The notes: generated from the sequence alone by a model not told the origin. 64,000 bases of DNA from Dyadobacter luticola (GCF_005860805.1 NZ_VCEJ01000008.1:124001-188000), one strand, 5' to 3'. Shown: positions 34,520 through 43,932, counted from the stretch's first letter. Program-made: numbers and translations.

Positions 34520-36925
34520 ATGAATCGTTCAATTCGTAAAGTTGCGGTCCTGGGCTCGGGGATTATGGGGTCGAGGATTGCTTGTCATTTTGCCAACATT
34601 GGGGTGGAAGTATTGCTGCTGGACATTGTCCCGAAAGAACTTTCTGAAGCCGAAAAAGCGAAAGGTATCACCACCGAGCACCCGGCGTTTCGCAACCGAA
34701 TTGTAAACGAATCATTTCAGCAAACATTAAAGGCCACGCCGGCTTCCTTGTATAGTGCCAACTTTGCGTCGCGGATCAAGCTGGGCAATTTTGACGATAA
34801 CCTGGCCGACATTAAAAATTACGATTGGGTGATCGAAGTCGTGGTAGAGCGGCTGGACATTAAGAAAAGTCTGTACGAAAAAGTGGACGCGCTGCGCAAG
34901 CCAGGCACATTAATCACCTCCAATACGTCCGGTATACCGATACATTTGATGGCGGAAGGCCGCAGTGAAGACTTTAAGAAGAACTTTTGCGGTACCCATT
35001 TTTTCAACCCGCCGAGGTACCTCCGCCTGCTCGAAATTATTCCTACGCAGGATACGGATCAAAGCGTCATCGATTTTCTGATGCATTACGGCGATCTTTT
35101 CCTGGGCAAGACGACGGTTTTATGTAAGGATACGCCCGGTTTTATCGCGAACCGGATCGGTATTTACGCGCTGGTGCAGACGATCCGCGTGGCTGAGGAA
35201 ATGAAACTTTCGGTGGATGAAGTGGATAAACTGACCGGACCTGTGGCAGGACGTCCGAAATCCGGAACACATCGCCTTTCCGACGTGGTGGGTTTGGATA
35301 CGACCGTCCACGTAGCCAACAATTTATATGCTTCCGGCGAGGGTAGCGACGAGTCGCGCGAGGCATTTATTCTGCCGTCGATTTTACAAAAACTGTTTGA
35401 GAATAAATGGCTCGGTGATAAAACAGGTCAGGGTTTTTATAAAAAAATAAAAGACGAGAAGGGTAAGTCCGTCATCCTCGCGCTGGACTTCGATACATTG
35501 GAATACAAACCTTCCGGAAAGGTAAAATTTGAAACGCTGGAAGGTACCAAGGCGATCAATGATGTTTTGAAACGCTTTCCGGTGCTGGTGGCAGGTGAGG
35601 ATAAGGCGGGAGAGTTTTACAGAAGAACATTCGCAGACGTATTCCGCTACGCCAGTTTGCGCATTCCCGAGATCGCCGACGAAGTTTTCCGGATCGATCA
35701 GGCGATTTCGGCTGGTTTTGGCTGGCAGTACGGACTGTTCGAAACCTGGGACGCGATTGGTGTGAAAAATATGGTCGGGATCATGGAGAGTCTAAACCTG
35801 AAACCGGCCGATTGGGTGTATGAAATGATAGCGGCGGGGAATGAAGCATTTTATAAAGTTGAGAAAAACAGGCGGTTGTACTATGATATTCCTTCCAAAT
35901 CCTATAAAAAGATTCCAGGCCAGGATAGCTTCATTTTATTGAGCAACCTTTCCGACAACATTGTCTGGAAAAATGCGGGCGCGAATTTATACGATCTCGG
36001 TGATGGCATTCTGAACCTGGAATTCAAATCCAAAATGAATACGATGGGTTCCGACGTGATCGCCGGGATCCAGAAAGGTATCAGCACGGCTGAAAAGGAT
36101 TTCCGCGGAATTGTGATTGGGAATGAGTCCAGCGAAGCATTTTCGGCCGGGGCCAACCTGGCCATGCTATTTATGTATGCCATCGAGCAGGAATTTGATG
36201 AGATCAATATGGTGATCGCTGAGTTCCAGCAGACGATGATGCGCGCGAGATATTCGGCGGTGCCGGTGGTGGTGGCGCCACATTCGCTTGCCCTGGGCGG
36301 CGGTTGCGAGCTGACATTGCACGCGGATAAAGTGGTAGCCCACGCAGAAACGTACATTGGCCTCGTCGAGTTTGGCGTGGGCCTGATCCCGGCCGGTGGC
36401 GGGACCAAGGAAATGGCGCTGCGGTGCTCCGATATGTACCAAAATGGTGATCCTGAGCTCAACATTTTGCAAAATGCTTTCATGAACATTGCCCAGGCCA
36501 AAGTTTCAACATCGGCGCAGGAAGCATTGGAAATGAATTATTTACAGAAAAAAGACCAGATCGTTTTGAACAGGTCGCGGCTGATTGCCGAGGCAAAACA
36601 AGCGGCGATCGAGCTGGCTGAAAATGGTTATACCCAGCCCAAGCATCGGACCGATATTAAGGTGCAGGGAAAAACCGGCATCGCTTTGTTCATGGCGGGC
36701 ATTGCGCAAATGCGGATGGCCAATTACATTTCCGACCATGACGCCAAAATCGCCAATAAGCTGGCGTACGTCATCAACGGCGGCGACCTGAGTTATGCCC
36801 AGAATGTGACCGAGCAGTATCTGCTGGATCTGGAAAGAGAAGCGTTTTTGTCGCTGTGCGGGGAGAAAAAGACAATGGAAAGAATGCAGGGGTTGCTGAA
36901 TGGGGGCAAGCCGCCCAGAAACTAG
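34520..36925 (+). CDS. 3-Hydroxyacyl-CoA dehydrogenase / enoyl-CoA hydratase fusion (FadN-like)
   Basis: The 801-residue protein joins two beta-oxidation activities. The N-terminal NAD domain has GSGIMGSRIA at residues 10-19, then THFFNPPRYLRLLEII and the substrate helix NRIGIYA. The C-terminal crotonase domain, from about residue 500, has the oxyanion loops SAGANL and ALGGGCEL and the catalytic Glu in GLVEFGVGLIPAGGG. The order dehydrogenase then hydratase matches FadN rather than FadB/FadJ, which have the opposite order. Its usual partners, a thiolase and an acyl-CoA dehydrogenase, do not follow in this window. Regulated by the adjacent MarR protein by inference. Confidence 0.93.
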   Translation: MNRSIRKVAVLGSGIMGSRIACHFANIGVEVLLLDIVPKELSEAEKAKGITTEHPAFRNRIVNESFQQTLKATPASLYSANFASRIKLGNFDDNLADIKNYDWVIEVVVERLDIKKSLYEKVDALRKPGTLITSNTSGIPIHLMAEGRSEDFKKNFCGTHFFNPPRYLRLLEIIPTQDTDQSVIDFLMHYGDLFLGKTTVLCKDTPGFIANRIGIYALVQTIRVAEEMKLSVDEVDKLTGPVAGRPKSGTHRLSDVVGLDTTVHVANNLYASGEGSDESREAFILPSILQKLFENKWLGDKTGQGFYKKIKDEKGKSVILALDFDTLEYKPSGKVKFETLEGTKAINDVLKRFPVLVAGEDKAGEFYRRTFADVFRYASLRIPEIADEVFRIDQAISAGFGWQYGLFETWDAIGVKNMVGIMESLNLKPADWVYEMIAAGNEAFYKVEKNRRLYYDIPSKSYKKIPGQDSFILLSNLSDNIVWKNAGANLYDLGDGILNLEFKSKMNTMGSDVIAGIQKGISTAEKDFRGIVIGNESSEAFSAGANLAMLFMYAIEQEFDEINMVIAEFQQTMMRARYSAVPVVVAPHSLALGGGCELTLHADKVVAHAETYIGLVEFGVGLIPAGGGTKEMALRCSDMYQNGDPELNILQNAFMNIAQAKVSTSAQEALEMNYLQKKDQIVLNRSRLIAEAKQAAIELAENGYTQPKHRTDIKVQGKTGIALFMAGIAQMRMANYISDHDAKIANKLAYVINGGDLSYAQNVTEQYLLDLEREAFLSLCGEKKTMERMQGLLNGGKPPRN

Positions 36926-37103
36926 GTAAGTGTGGTAATGTCTTGGAAAATCTCTCTGGGAATTATTGCAGGCGCATTTTATGTTCTGAAAATGTTATAT
37001 TTTTCCTTTAAAAGTTCGATATTTAGAACCAATCATTTGAAATATAACCGTGAAAAAATTCAATTAAACGCATACTGATCCAATTTATAAGGATACTTGA
37101 TCA

Positions 37104-37550
37104 ATGATTTCGAAAAAAGCAAAATATGCCTTGAAGGCGCTGAAAGTTTTGGCGGAACAATATGGAAAAGGCCCGGTGCTGATTTCCTATATTGCTGAAA
37201 AAGAGAAGATTCCAAAGAAATTTCTGGAAGCAATTTTGCTGGATCTTCGGAACAATGGTGTTTTGCAAAGTCAGAAGGGCAAGGGAGGCGGCTATTTGTT
37301 ACGGGTGCCGCCTGGTGAGGTGAATTTTTCCAAAGTTTTGCGGATTATCGATGGACCTATCGCCCCGGCGCTTTGTGTTTCCATGTTTTTCTACGGACGC
37401 TGCGATGATTGCAAAGATGAAGAAACGTGCAGCCTGCGGTCAGTTTTGGAAAAATGGCGGGATGCAAACCTCGCAGTTTTGGACAAGACGACATTGAGTG
37501 ATCTGCTGCAGGCAGAAAATGCGGCGCAGACGGACGTTCTGCTGAATTAA
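37104..37550 (+). CDS. Rrf2-family transcriptional regulator with cysteine cluster
   Basis: The 148-residue protein has the Rrf2 winged helix: MISKKAKYALKALKVLA, then IPKKFLEAILLDLRNNGV as recognition helix, and QKGKGGGYLL as wing. Cys91, Cys100, Cys103 and Cys109 are spaced as in IscR/NsrR-type proteins, where three cysteines hold a 2Fe-2S or 4Fe-4S cluster. It is probably a redox or nitric-oxide sensor, though some members sense cysteine or have no cluster. No iron-sulfur assembly gene is next to it, so its targets are elsewhere. It overlaps the convergent membrane glycosyltransferase by 4 bases. Confidence 0.9.
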   Translation: MISKKAKYALKALKVLAEQYGKGPVLISYIAEKEKIPKKFLEAILLDLRNNGVLQSQKGKGGGYLLRVPPGEVNFSKVLRIIDGPIAPALCVSMFFYGRCDDCKDEETCSLRSVLEKWRDANLAVLDKTTLSDLLQAENAAQTDVLLN

Positions 37551-39151
37551 AGCCGGTCTTTCCGGACGTACAGCAGGGTATCGTCGAAATCGCCAACCAA
37601 CTTATAATTAGCGTTAATGTATTGAAACAACTCAGGGAAACTCTCTATTCCCTGGGTTGTTTTGTTTTGTACCCAAAAGCTGTTTTTACCCACAGCATCC
37701 AGGACAAATGCTGGCTTAGTACGCTGAATATCTGACAGATATCTTTTCCGGTAAGTGTCCCGCAGCGGATGTTCAAAAATCGATCTTTCTGAATGGTTTT
37801 CGGCAGTACCTTGCGCCAGCTGTGCTTCCACATAATAGATACATTGCCAGCCCCAGACCACCATATAGTCACCCTTTTTGCTCAATTTGTTCACTTCCGT
37901 CACCACCGGACTTTCACCCAATGTAGTCACGTTGACTGAGTAAAAGTTGTTCAGCTTTCTTTCTTTGACGAATGAATACGCATCATTTCCTGAAAACCAA
38001 ACCAATAGAATCGCAGGAAAAACGATCGACCATTTTACAATTTTGGTCAACCCATAGGCTGCTAATAATGTGAAAGGGGCAATGCAAAAATTGAGATAAT
38101 GCACAAAATCGTTGCCGGATTTGGTGACTGCGTAAATGCTGGAAAGCAGCAGCAAGCCGATAAAAACCGGTACCTGCATGTTTTCTCTTTTCTTGAAAGT
38201 TTGAAAAATAAGGATCAAACCTAAAATCGCCGGGGCAAGTATTGAGGTTGTAAAAACCTTAAAATCAGGAGATAATGCGAATATCCCCGCGAATTTCTGA
38301 GGAATTCCTGCAAGTCCGGTGCCTCCTGCGTAGATGACATTTCCGAGAATGTAAAAATCGATCAAATCCTGGAAAACGTGGTAAATCAGCGTCCAGATAA
38401 AGACTGCCAGCGGGAATGTTAATCCACCGAGCATCAATGTCAGTAGCGACTTGTAATTTTTGGTATAACGAAATTGAAGGAAACAATACCAACCAGCCAC
38501 CAGCGCAATCACCGCGGCCTGCGGCACGGCTTGTAATTTTGCGAAAGGGATAGCACCCGCGACGAGCCCGGTCACAAAAGCGTTGGACCGGACATCTTTT
38601 AGTGGCAGACTAAACCTGGATAACAGCCAGATTCCCAGCGACAAAAGCAAAACCGGCAGCTGCTCGCTGGAATAATGTACAAAGTCAACTTCCTGCGTAA
38701 ATGCTAGGAAAAGTAAGGGAATGATGATAACCCGCCGCGCAATGTTGGTGGTAAACCAGTTTTTTAATGCTAAGAAAAGAAAAAATAAAGAGCCGATCGC
38801 GCAGGCCAGGCCCATCAATCTTCCGGTAGAATAATTGATTTGAAGCCCAAAAAATTTTGGAATTACTAAAAGATAATTGTCGAGCGGGCCTATCGTGGTC
38901 CCGTCGACGGAGCGCCAGTATACCGGGTCCTGAAAAAGCGTGATCGCGTGGCTGAGCATCTGGCTTTCGTCGGGGTTCAATTCCCGGTTGAATGCGATGA
39001 CCGGAAGCCGCATGAAAGCAAGCAGGAATAGGCAGAGTATCAAAAAAACAGGCGTGCTGACACGTTTGTAGCTGCCCGACAAAACGACTAAACCCGCCAG
39101 TATATATCCAAAAAGCCAATATACCGTCGGAGAATGATCGAATGTGACCAT
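37547..39151 (-). CDS. Polytopic GT-C glycosyltransferase (GT39/ArnT-like)
   Basis: The 534-residue protein has about eleven to twelve hydrophobic segments. In the first external loop it carries NRELNPDESQML, an acidic Asp-Glu pair like the catalytic motif of protein mannosyltransferases and ArnT. A long soluble domain of about 130 residues follows the last membrane helix. GT-C enzymes take sugar from a polyprenyl-phosphate carrier and act on the periplasmic face. The gene directly downstream of a GT2 enzyme able to make such carriers (4 bases apart) supports this. The acceptor is unknown. It overlaps the rrf2 gene end by 4 bases. Confidence 0.8.
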   Translation of the reverse strand: MVTFDHSPTVYWLFGYILAGLVVLSGSYKRVSTPVFLILCLFLLAFMRLPVIAFNRELNPDESQMLSHAITLFQDPVYWRSVDGTTIGPLDNYLLVIPKFFGLQINYSTGRLMGLACAIGSLFFLFLALKNWFTTNIARRVIIIPLLFLAFTQEVDFVHYSSEQLPVLLLSLGIWLLSRFSLPLKDVRSNAFVTGLVAGAIPFAKLQAVPQAAVIALVAGWYCFLQFRYTKNYKSLLTLMLGGLTFPLAVFIWTLIYHVFQDLIDFYILGNVIYAGGTGLAGIPQKFAGIFALSPDFKVFTTSILAPAILGLILIFQTFKKRENMQVPVFIGLLLLSSIYAVTKSGNDFVHYLNFCIAPFTLLAAYGLTKIVKWSIVFPAILLVWFSGNDAYSFVKERKLNNFYSVNVTTLGESPVVTEVNKLSKKGDYMVVWGWQCIYYVEAQLAQGTAENHSERSIFEHPLRDTYRKRYLSDIQRTKPAFVLDAVGKNSFWVQNKTTQGIESFPELFQYINANYKLVGDFDDTLLYVRKDRL

Positions 39152-39155
39152 AGGC

Positions 39156-40103
39156 TCAGCTGAAAGTCTCTACTTTTTCCACAAAATCGCGGTAGTGGAC
39201 GGCAGGAATGAAATGCTGCTGCGAGCGATATTGCAGCACCATGAAAACCAGAAAAAGCGAAATCAGAAACGATTGTAACATCAGGATCACCAGCGTGCTG
39301 CCCAATGTTGACGCCCAGCCGGGAGTAGCATTTCCGATCAGTTTCAGGAATAAGATGATGAATATGAATGCGATGGCGACGCCTGACATCATCATGGAAA
39401 ATATCAGGATCCGGACCGCAGTTGTGTCCACCATCACAGAAATAGCGCTCAATCCGTGCAAAACCAACGAAACGAAATTCATTTTGCTTTCGCCAGCCAG
39501 TCGCGTGGCGCGGTTTGTCGGTACAGAATCGTAAGGTATGCGGGATTTAATGATGCCACCTGGGTAGTTGTTCCAGATTTCAGAAACACGGACCAGGTTT
39601 TGAAGCCGGCTCTGCGGTACCAAACTGAAATTCCCGAAGGTGATCAGCTTGCCGGTCAAAGCCTGGAAAACGAATTTGTAAATTTTATAAAAAGAACGGA
39701 ACAGCAGGCTCTCGGTGCGTTTCTTCCGCTCGGCGAAAATGATCTTGTCAGGTTCCTGTAACGATTTCGCTGCCAGCTTGTTGATGTCGATCGGTGCGTC
39801 TTCTCCGTCTGCATCCATCACAATTACCTTGTCCACCGGCAGGTGCTCTGCAACCCAGGAAAGTCCGATCGCGATCGCCTTTTGGTGACCCAGATTCCGG
39901 TACAATCTCAGTAATTTGATTTCCTTACCATCAAATGCTGCGAAAGGCTGTGTCCTGCTTTTCGAAGAACAATCGTCGACGATCAGCAGGGTAGTATTGG
40001 TCTTAATGTGGGTGTCAAGATCAGAATTGATCTTTTTAATCAGCAGGTTCAATGCCTCCCAGTCATTGAATTGTGGAATTATTATTACGAAGTTATCCGA
40101 CAT
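39156..40103 (-). CDS. GT2-family glycosyltransferase, polyprenyl-phosphate sugar synthase-like
   Basis: The 315-residue protein has a GT-A domain with VIIIPQFNDWEAL, the nucleotide-binding LLIVDDCSS, and the DxD-like VIVMDADGEDAP. Two C-terminal membrane helices follow (about residues 225-250 and 265-290). That architecture is shared by GtrB-type and dolichol-phosphate mannose synthase-type enzymes, which load a sugar onto undecaprenyl phosphate at the cytoplasmic face. The GT-C protein encoded 4 bases downstream could then use that carrier outside. It is preceded by an NDP-sugar epimerase gene 55 bases upstream, suggesting an operon for one modified sugar. Confidence 0.85.
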   Translation of the reverse strand: MSDNFVIIIPQFNDWEALNLLIKKINSDLDTHIKTNTTLLIVDDCSSKSRTQPFAAFDGKEIKLLRLYRNLGHQKAIAIGLSWVAEHLPVDKVIVMDADGEDAPIDINKLAAKSLQEPDKIIFAERKKRTESLLFRSFYKIYKFVFQALTGKLITFGNFSLVPQSRLQNLVRVSEIWNNYPGGIIKSRIPYDSVPTNRATRLAGESKMNFVSLVLHGLSAISVMVDTTAVRILIFSMMMSGVAIAFIFIILFLKLIGNATPGWASTLGSTLVILMLQSFLISLFLVFMVLQYRSQQHFIPAVHYRDFVEKVETFS

Positions 40104-40158
40104 GGGGAGATAGAATAAGATCCCCGAAGTTATGGATTTTCGGGGATCTTAATATGAT

Positions 40159-41235
40159 TTAAACCGTTTTTAGTCCAAGTCGGGAAGAAATTCCGTCGTG
40201 GATCTGAGTAAGGGTTTCTACCAACCCGTATTCCCAATTCCAACCTGGGTAATGTGACTTGAATTTCGAAAGGTCGCTCACGTACCAGATGTGGTCGCCG
40301 ATGCGGTTGGTATCCGAGTAAGAATAAGAAAGTTTGTTGCCGGTAATCTGCTCGCAAAGCGCAATCGCTTCGAGCATTGAACAGTTGGCAAAACGCCCGC
40401 CGCCCGCATTGTAAACTTCGCCCGGACGTGGATTTTGGTAAAAATGCCAAAACATATTCACCAGGTCATGGCTATGAATGTTGTCACGTACCTGCTTTCC
40501 TTTATAACCGAAAATCGTGTAGTGATTGCCGGTAATCGCACATTTCATCAGGTAAGCCAAAAACCCGTGCAGCTGCGCGCCTGAGTGGTTTGGACCAGTA
40601 AGGCAGCCTCCGCGGAAAACGGCAGTTTTCATACCAAAATAGCGGCCATATTCCTGCACCATAATGTCGGCAGCTACTTTTGAAGCACCGAAGATGGAAT
40701 GTTTTGTATGATCAATGCTGTGATGCTCGTCGATACCATTCGTGAAATAAGGATGGCTTTCGTCGATTTCCCATCTTGTTTCCAGCTCCACCAGCGGCAA
40801 GTAGTTCGGGTTATCCCCGTACACTTTGTTGGTTGAAGTAAATATAAAAACAGCCTCTGGTGCATGCAGGCGTGTCATTTCAAGCATATTCAAAGTGCCT
40901 ACCGCGTTCACACCAAAATCGGTGAAAGGCTCGCGGGCAGCCCAGTCGTGGCTGGGTTGTGCTGCGGCGTGGACGATCATTTTTATGTCGCTGCCGTATT
41001 CTTTGAAAATCGGTTCCAGCTGGCTCGCTTCGCGGATGTCAGCCGAGTAATGTTTGTAGTTTCCGAACGCTTCCTGGATCCTGTTACGGTTCCATTCCGT
41101 GTTTCCGTCCGCACCGAAAAAGTATTCTCTTAGATTGTTATCAACACCAATGACCAGATCAAATTTGTCAGCCAGAAAAGCAACCGATTCACTTCCTATC
41201 AGTCCGGCCGAGCCGGTTACCAATGCTATATTCAT
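40159..41235 (-). CDS. NAD-dependent sugar epimerase, CDP-paratose 2-epimerase-like
   Basis: The 358-residue extended SDR enzyme has the NAD loop TGSAGLIGSE, the acidic base-selecting VDNN, and active-site Ser/Thr in FTSTNKVYG. The nearest known relatives by motif are CDP-paratose/tyvelose 2-epimerases, which share STNKVYGD. The catalytic Tyr of the Tyr-x3-Lys motif is replaced: the segment reads HSIFGASK, with Phe182 and Lys186. A VRDNIHSHDLV segment is typical of the subgroup. It is the first gene of a minus-strand unit with the GT2 and GT-C genes and probably supplies an unusual deoxysugar donor. The substrate is inferred. Confidence 0.83.
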   Translation of the reverse strand: MNIALVTGSAGLIGSESVAFLADKFDLVIGVDNNLREYFFGADGNTEWNRNRIQEAFGNYKHYSADIREASQLEPIFKEYGSDIKMIVHAAAQPSHDWAAREPFTDFGVNAVGTLNMLEMTRLHAPEAVFIFTSTNKVYGDNPNYLPLVELETRWEIDESHPYFTNGIDEHHSIDHTKHSIFGASKVAADIMVQEYGRYFGMKTAVFRGGCLTGPNHSGAQLHGFLAYLMKCAITGNHYTIFGYKGKQVRDNIHSHDLVNMFWHFYQNPRPGEVYNAGGGRFANCSMLEAIALCEQITGNKLSYSYSDTNRIGDHIWYVSDLSKFKSHYPGWNWEYGLVETLTQIHDGISSRLGLKTV

Positions 41236-41418
41236 GTTTTTGTGTACTTTAAATTGCGTGTATTGTTTCTTGAAATGCGGTATTACCCTGTCTTGGAAAT
41301 GTAAAGTAAATTAAAAATGTTCAATTGTCACAACGGGGTTATCCAATGGATTCGTGCCAGGGGGATCATGCTGGGGCAACTATATTGAAAATGTTCAATC
41401 GGGTATAAAAAGAGGGAC

Positions 41419-41455
41419 ACAAAAAAAGATATCCCCACCGCGATGAGGATATCTT
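41419..41455 (-). terminator. Intrinsic terminator of the small lipoprotein gene
   Basis: AAGATATCC (41426-41434) pairs with GGATATCTT (41447-41455). Read on the minus strand it is followed by a T tract (the A run 41421-41427). Confidence 0.85.
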
Positions 41456-41478
41456 GAAAATATTTTAAAATAAAATTC

Positions 41479-41730
41479 TTATTGCTTCACTACCGCGCTG
41501 CCTGAGCCGCCGTACAATTTGGCCCGGATATCATTCACCCTTGTATCCAGCTCAGGTTTCGGATCGTATTTGTAGGACATCTGGCGCGGCAAAGAATCCG
41601 GGCTGACACCGTACACATACTGGTTTCCTTTGTTCACATCCTTCTGCTCAATGGTATTGTACTTTTGGTAATTGCAGGAAGAAAGTAGCGCAACACCGGC
41701 AACAAATGCTATTATTTTATTGAATTTCAT
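41479..41730 (-). CDS. Small lipoprotein of unknown function
   Basis: This 83-residue protein has a lipoprotein signal ending ALLSSC (Cys19). The short mature part of 64 residues is polar, with NYQKYNTIEQKDVNKG and a PKPELDTRVNDIRAKLYGG segment. No family is recognised. It has its own strong terminator and a 77-base gap from the peptidase gene upstream, so it may be made separately and abundantly. It could be a structural lipoprotein, but nothing in the sequence shows the role. That it is a real gene is supported by the lipobox, the start and the terminator. Confidence 0.8.
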   Translation of the reverse strand: MKFNKIIAFVAGVALLSSCNYQKYNTIEQKDVNKGNQYVYGVSPDSLPRQMSYKYDPKPELDTRVNDIRAKLYGGSGSAVVKQ

Positions 41731-41807
41731 TTCTTGGATCGTTCATAGGATTGTGCGCAAAAATAACCGCCAATTTCATAACCACCAAATCGAGGCTACG
41801 CGAAATG

Positions 41808-43541
41808 TCATTTTTTTAGCTCGGCCAGCTCGTTCCGCACAAATTGCATCAACTCCGTGATATTCTGCTCCGAAAAATCGAAAGAGATATTCGCAGCCTG
41901 ATAAATTTCGCCGATCGTGGCCGTGTAGCCCAGCTTCAATGCATCCAGGTAACCTTGGAGGCCCTGCGCCGGATTTTCGCGGTAATTTTTCCAAACGCCG
42001 ATGGCGCCGAGCTGTGCGATACCATATTCTATATAATAAAAAGGTACCTCATAAATGTGCAGCTGACGTTGCCAAATGTATTGCTTGAATTTTTCCAGCT
42101 CCGACCAGTCCGTGATCGAATCTGCAAATGCCTCATATATACCCGTCCAGGCTTCGGTGCGCTGCTCCGGCGTATGGTCCGGATTTTCGTACATCCAATG
42201 CTGGAACTTATCGATCGTCGCTACCCAGGGTAATGTTTCAATGATCGATTCCAGATGCTGGATCTTGGCGCGTTTCAGGTCGGTTTCATTTTCGAAAAAC
42301 TCGTCCCAGAAATCCATCGTGATCAGCTCCATCGACATGGAAGCGAGCTCCGCGACTTCGGCAGGGGTATGTTTGAAAGAATTCAATGTCAGGTCCCGCG
42401 TCACCAGCGAATGTACCGCGTGGCCGCCTTCGTGCAGCAATGTTACCAGGTCGCGCAGGTTGGAAGTTGCATTCATGAAAATAAACGGAACACCGATTTC
42501 GTCCAACGGATAATTGTACCCGCCCGGTGCTTTGCCTTTCCGCGATTCCAGGTCCAGATGCTTCATGGTTTTCATGATACGCAAACAGTCGCCGAGGAAA
42601 GGGTCCAATCTCGAAAAGCAGCGGATTGTTTTGTCCAGCAGTTCCTCGCCGGTTTGGAAAGGTTTCAGCGGCGGCAAACCTTTCGGGTCCACTTTCGCAT
42701 CCCAGGGACGTAACTCGTCCACATGCAATGCTTCTTTCCGCGCGGTCGCCATATCATTCAGCAGCGGTACTACTGCTTTTTTCACTGAATCATGAAAATT
42801 GAAGCAATCCTGCTTGGTATAGTCAAACCGGCCCATCGCTGCGAACATATAGTCACGGTAATTGTCAAAACCGGCGTTTTTGCCCACCTGATCTCTCAGG
42901 GTAACCAGCTTGTTCAGAAGCTCGTCAAGCGTTTCGTGGTCTTCATAGCGGCGACCAGCAATTGCGCGCCAGGCTTCTTCACGGATTGTTCTGTCTGTGG
43001 ATTGCAGGCGGTCCGAAGCTTTTTGCAAAGTCATTTCCTCGCCATCGAGCGTCACGGTCATAGCACCGGCGATGGCCCCGTAGCGGCGTTCCTCGGTCTG
43101 CATTTCCGTGATCAGCGGAATGTTCTCCTCGCGGAAAATCTCGATCGCCTTTTTCATCCCGCGTAGCGTGATTGCGTAGCCGGGTTCCGTCAATTTGTCC
43201 AGAAATGGATTTTCAACCACTTTCTTGTCCAGCGCATTACCATATTCAGCAAGTTTAGGCTGGATTTCCGTGATGAAAAACTGCAAAGCATTGATCAATC
43301 CCTGGTTCGCCGTATCGCAAGTCTGGCGAATGTACCGCCAGGCAAAATTCTCTGAAAGATAAGATTCGATCTCGCTCCGGTCTGATAACCATTGCCTTAA
43401 ATCCTCTTCCGAATTGATCTCCCTGGTTTTCAGATTTTCAAAAAACGGCTCAACATCCTCCCACCGCTTCAACTCAAACTCTTCCCCAATAAAAGGCCTG
43501 CTTTTTCTTGTCGGTATATCAACTGTATTTTGGTCTGTCAT
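41808..43541 (-). CDS. Oligoendopeptidase F-like M3 metallopeptidase
   Basis: The 577-residue cytoplasmic zinc peptidase has the HExxH motif as LLHEGGHAVHS, followed by a downstream Glu in the MSMELITMDFW helix as third zinc ligand. The late motif YYIEYGIAQLG is typical of the M3B group. No signal peptide is present. It cleaves medium-length peptides, probably in peptide recycling. It is slightly shorter than Lactococcus PepF (about 600). ATG 43541 is consistent with the family. Monocistronic between a toxin-antitoxin pair and a small lipoprotein. Confidence 0.94.
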   Translation of the reverse strand: MTDQNTVDIPTRKSRPFIGEEFELKRWEDVEPFFENLKTREINSEEDLRQWLSDRSEIESYLSENFAWRYIRQTCDTANQGLINALQFFITEIQPKLAEYGNALDKKVVENPFLDKLTEPGYAITLRGMKKAIEIFREENIPLITEMQTEERRYGAIAGAMTVTLDGEEMTLQKASDRLQSTDRTIREEAWRAIAGRRYEDHETLDELLNKLVTLRDQVGKNAGFDNYRDYMFAAMGRFDYTKQDCFNFHDSVKKAVVPLLNDMATARKEALHVDELRPWDAKVDPKGLPPLKPFQTGEELLDKTIRCFSRLDPFLGDCLRIMKTMKHLDLESRKGKAPGGYNYPLDEIGVPFIFMNATSNLRDLVTLLHEGGHAVHSLVTRDLTLNSFKHTPAEVAELASMSMELITMDFWDEFFENETDLKRAKIQHLESIIETLPWVATIDKFQHWMYENPDHTPEQRTEAWTGIYEAFADSITDWSELEKFKQYIWQRQLHIYEVPFYYIEYGIAQLGAIGVWKNYRENPAQGLQGYLDALKLGYTATIGEIYQAANISFDFSEQNITELMQFVRNELAELKK

Positions 43542-43584
43542 TTTGATTTTAAATTTTACTTAAATAAAGAACTTTCAATGTTTG

Positions 43585-43932
43585 TTAGAATGGTCTCGAT
43601 CTGATTTTCTGAATAGTTACGGTCGTAAAATGTCCAAAAAGTGAATCCATTCTTTCGCTCAGCAACCTGACCAATATTTGAGAAATGGCGTTGGTATCTT
43701 TGAAATGATACCTAATAAATAATACGCTGATGCCAGAAATGTTGTGAGCAAAAACCCACTCGCCAAAATCTTTGTCTTCGGTTAAAATGATTTTTGGAGG
43801 ATTTCGGGACAATTCGATGATAGATTCGTCAGTCAGTCCTCGGTTCAACTCAGAAATGGAATGCACGTCAAATCCTGCATTCCTAATGTAACTGATTAAA
43901 CTGTGGTCAATATTTTCATCGGCGAGGATCAT
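43585..43932 (-). CDS. DUF5615 PIN-like protein, probable toxin
   Basis: The 115-residue protein starts MILADENIDHSLISYIRNAG. Acidic residues in LADEN and in LTEDKDFGEWV resemble the metal-binding centre of PIN-type ribonucleases, the fold assigned to DUF5615/Mut7-C-like proteins. Its start overlaps the stop of the DUF433 gene by four bases (ATGA), so the two are translationally coupled. DUF433-DUF5615 pairs are widely predicted type II toxin-antitoxin systems; the RNA target and true toxicity are untested. It sits between a peptidase gene and a transporter gene with no mobile-element remnants. Confidence 0.87.
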   Translation of the reverse strand: MILADENIDHSLISYIRNAGFDVHSISELNRGLTDESIIELSRNPPKIILTEDKDFGEWVFAHNISGISVLFIRYHFKDTNAISQILVRLLSERMDSLFGHFTTVTIQKIRSRPF

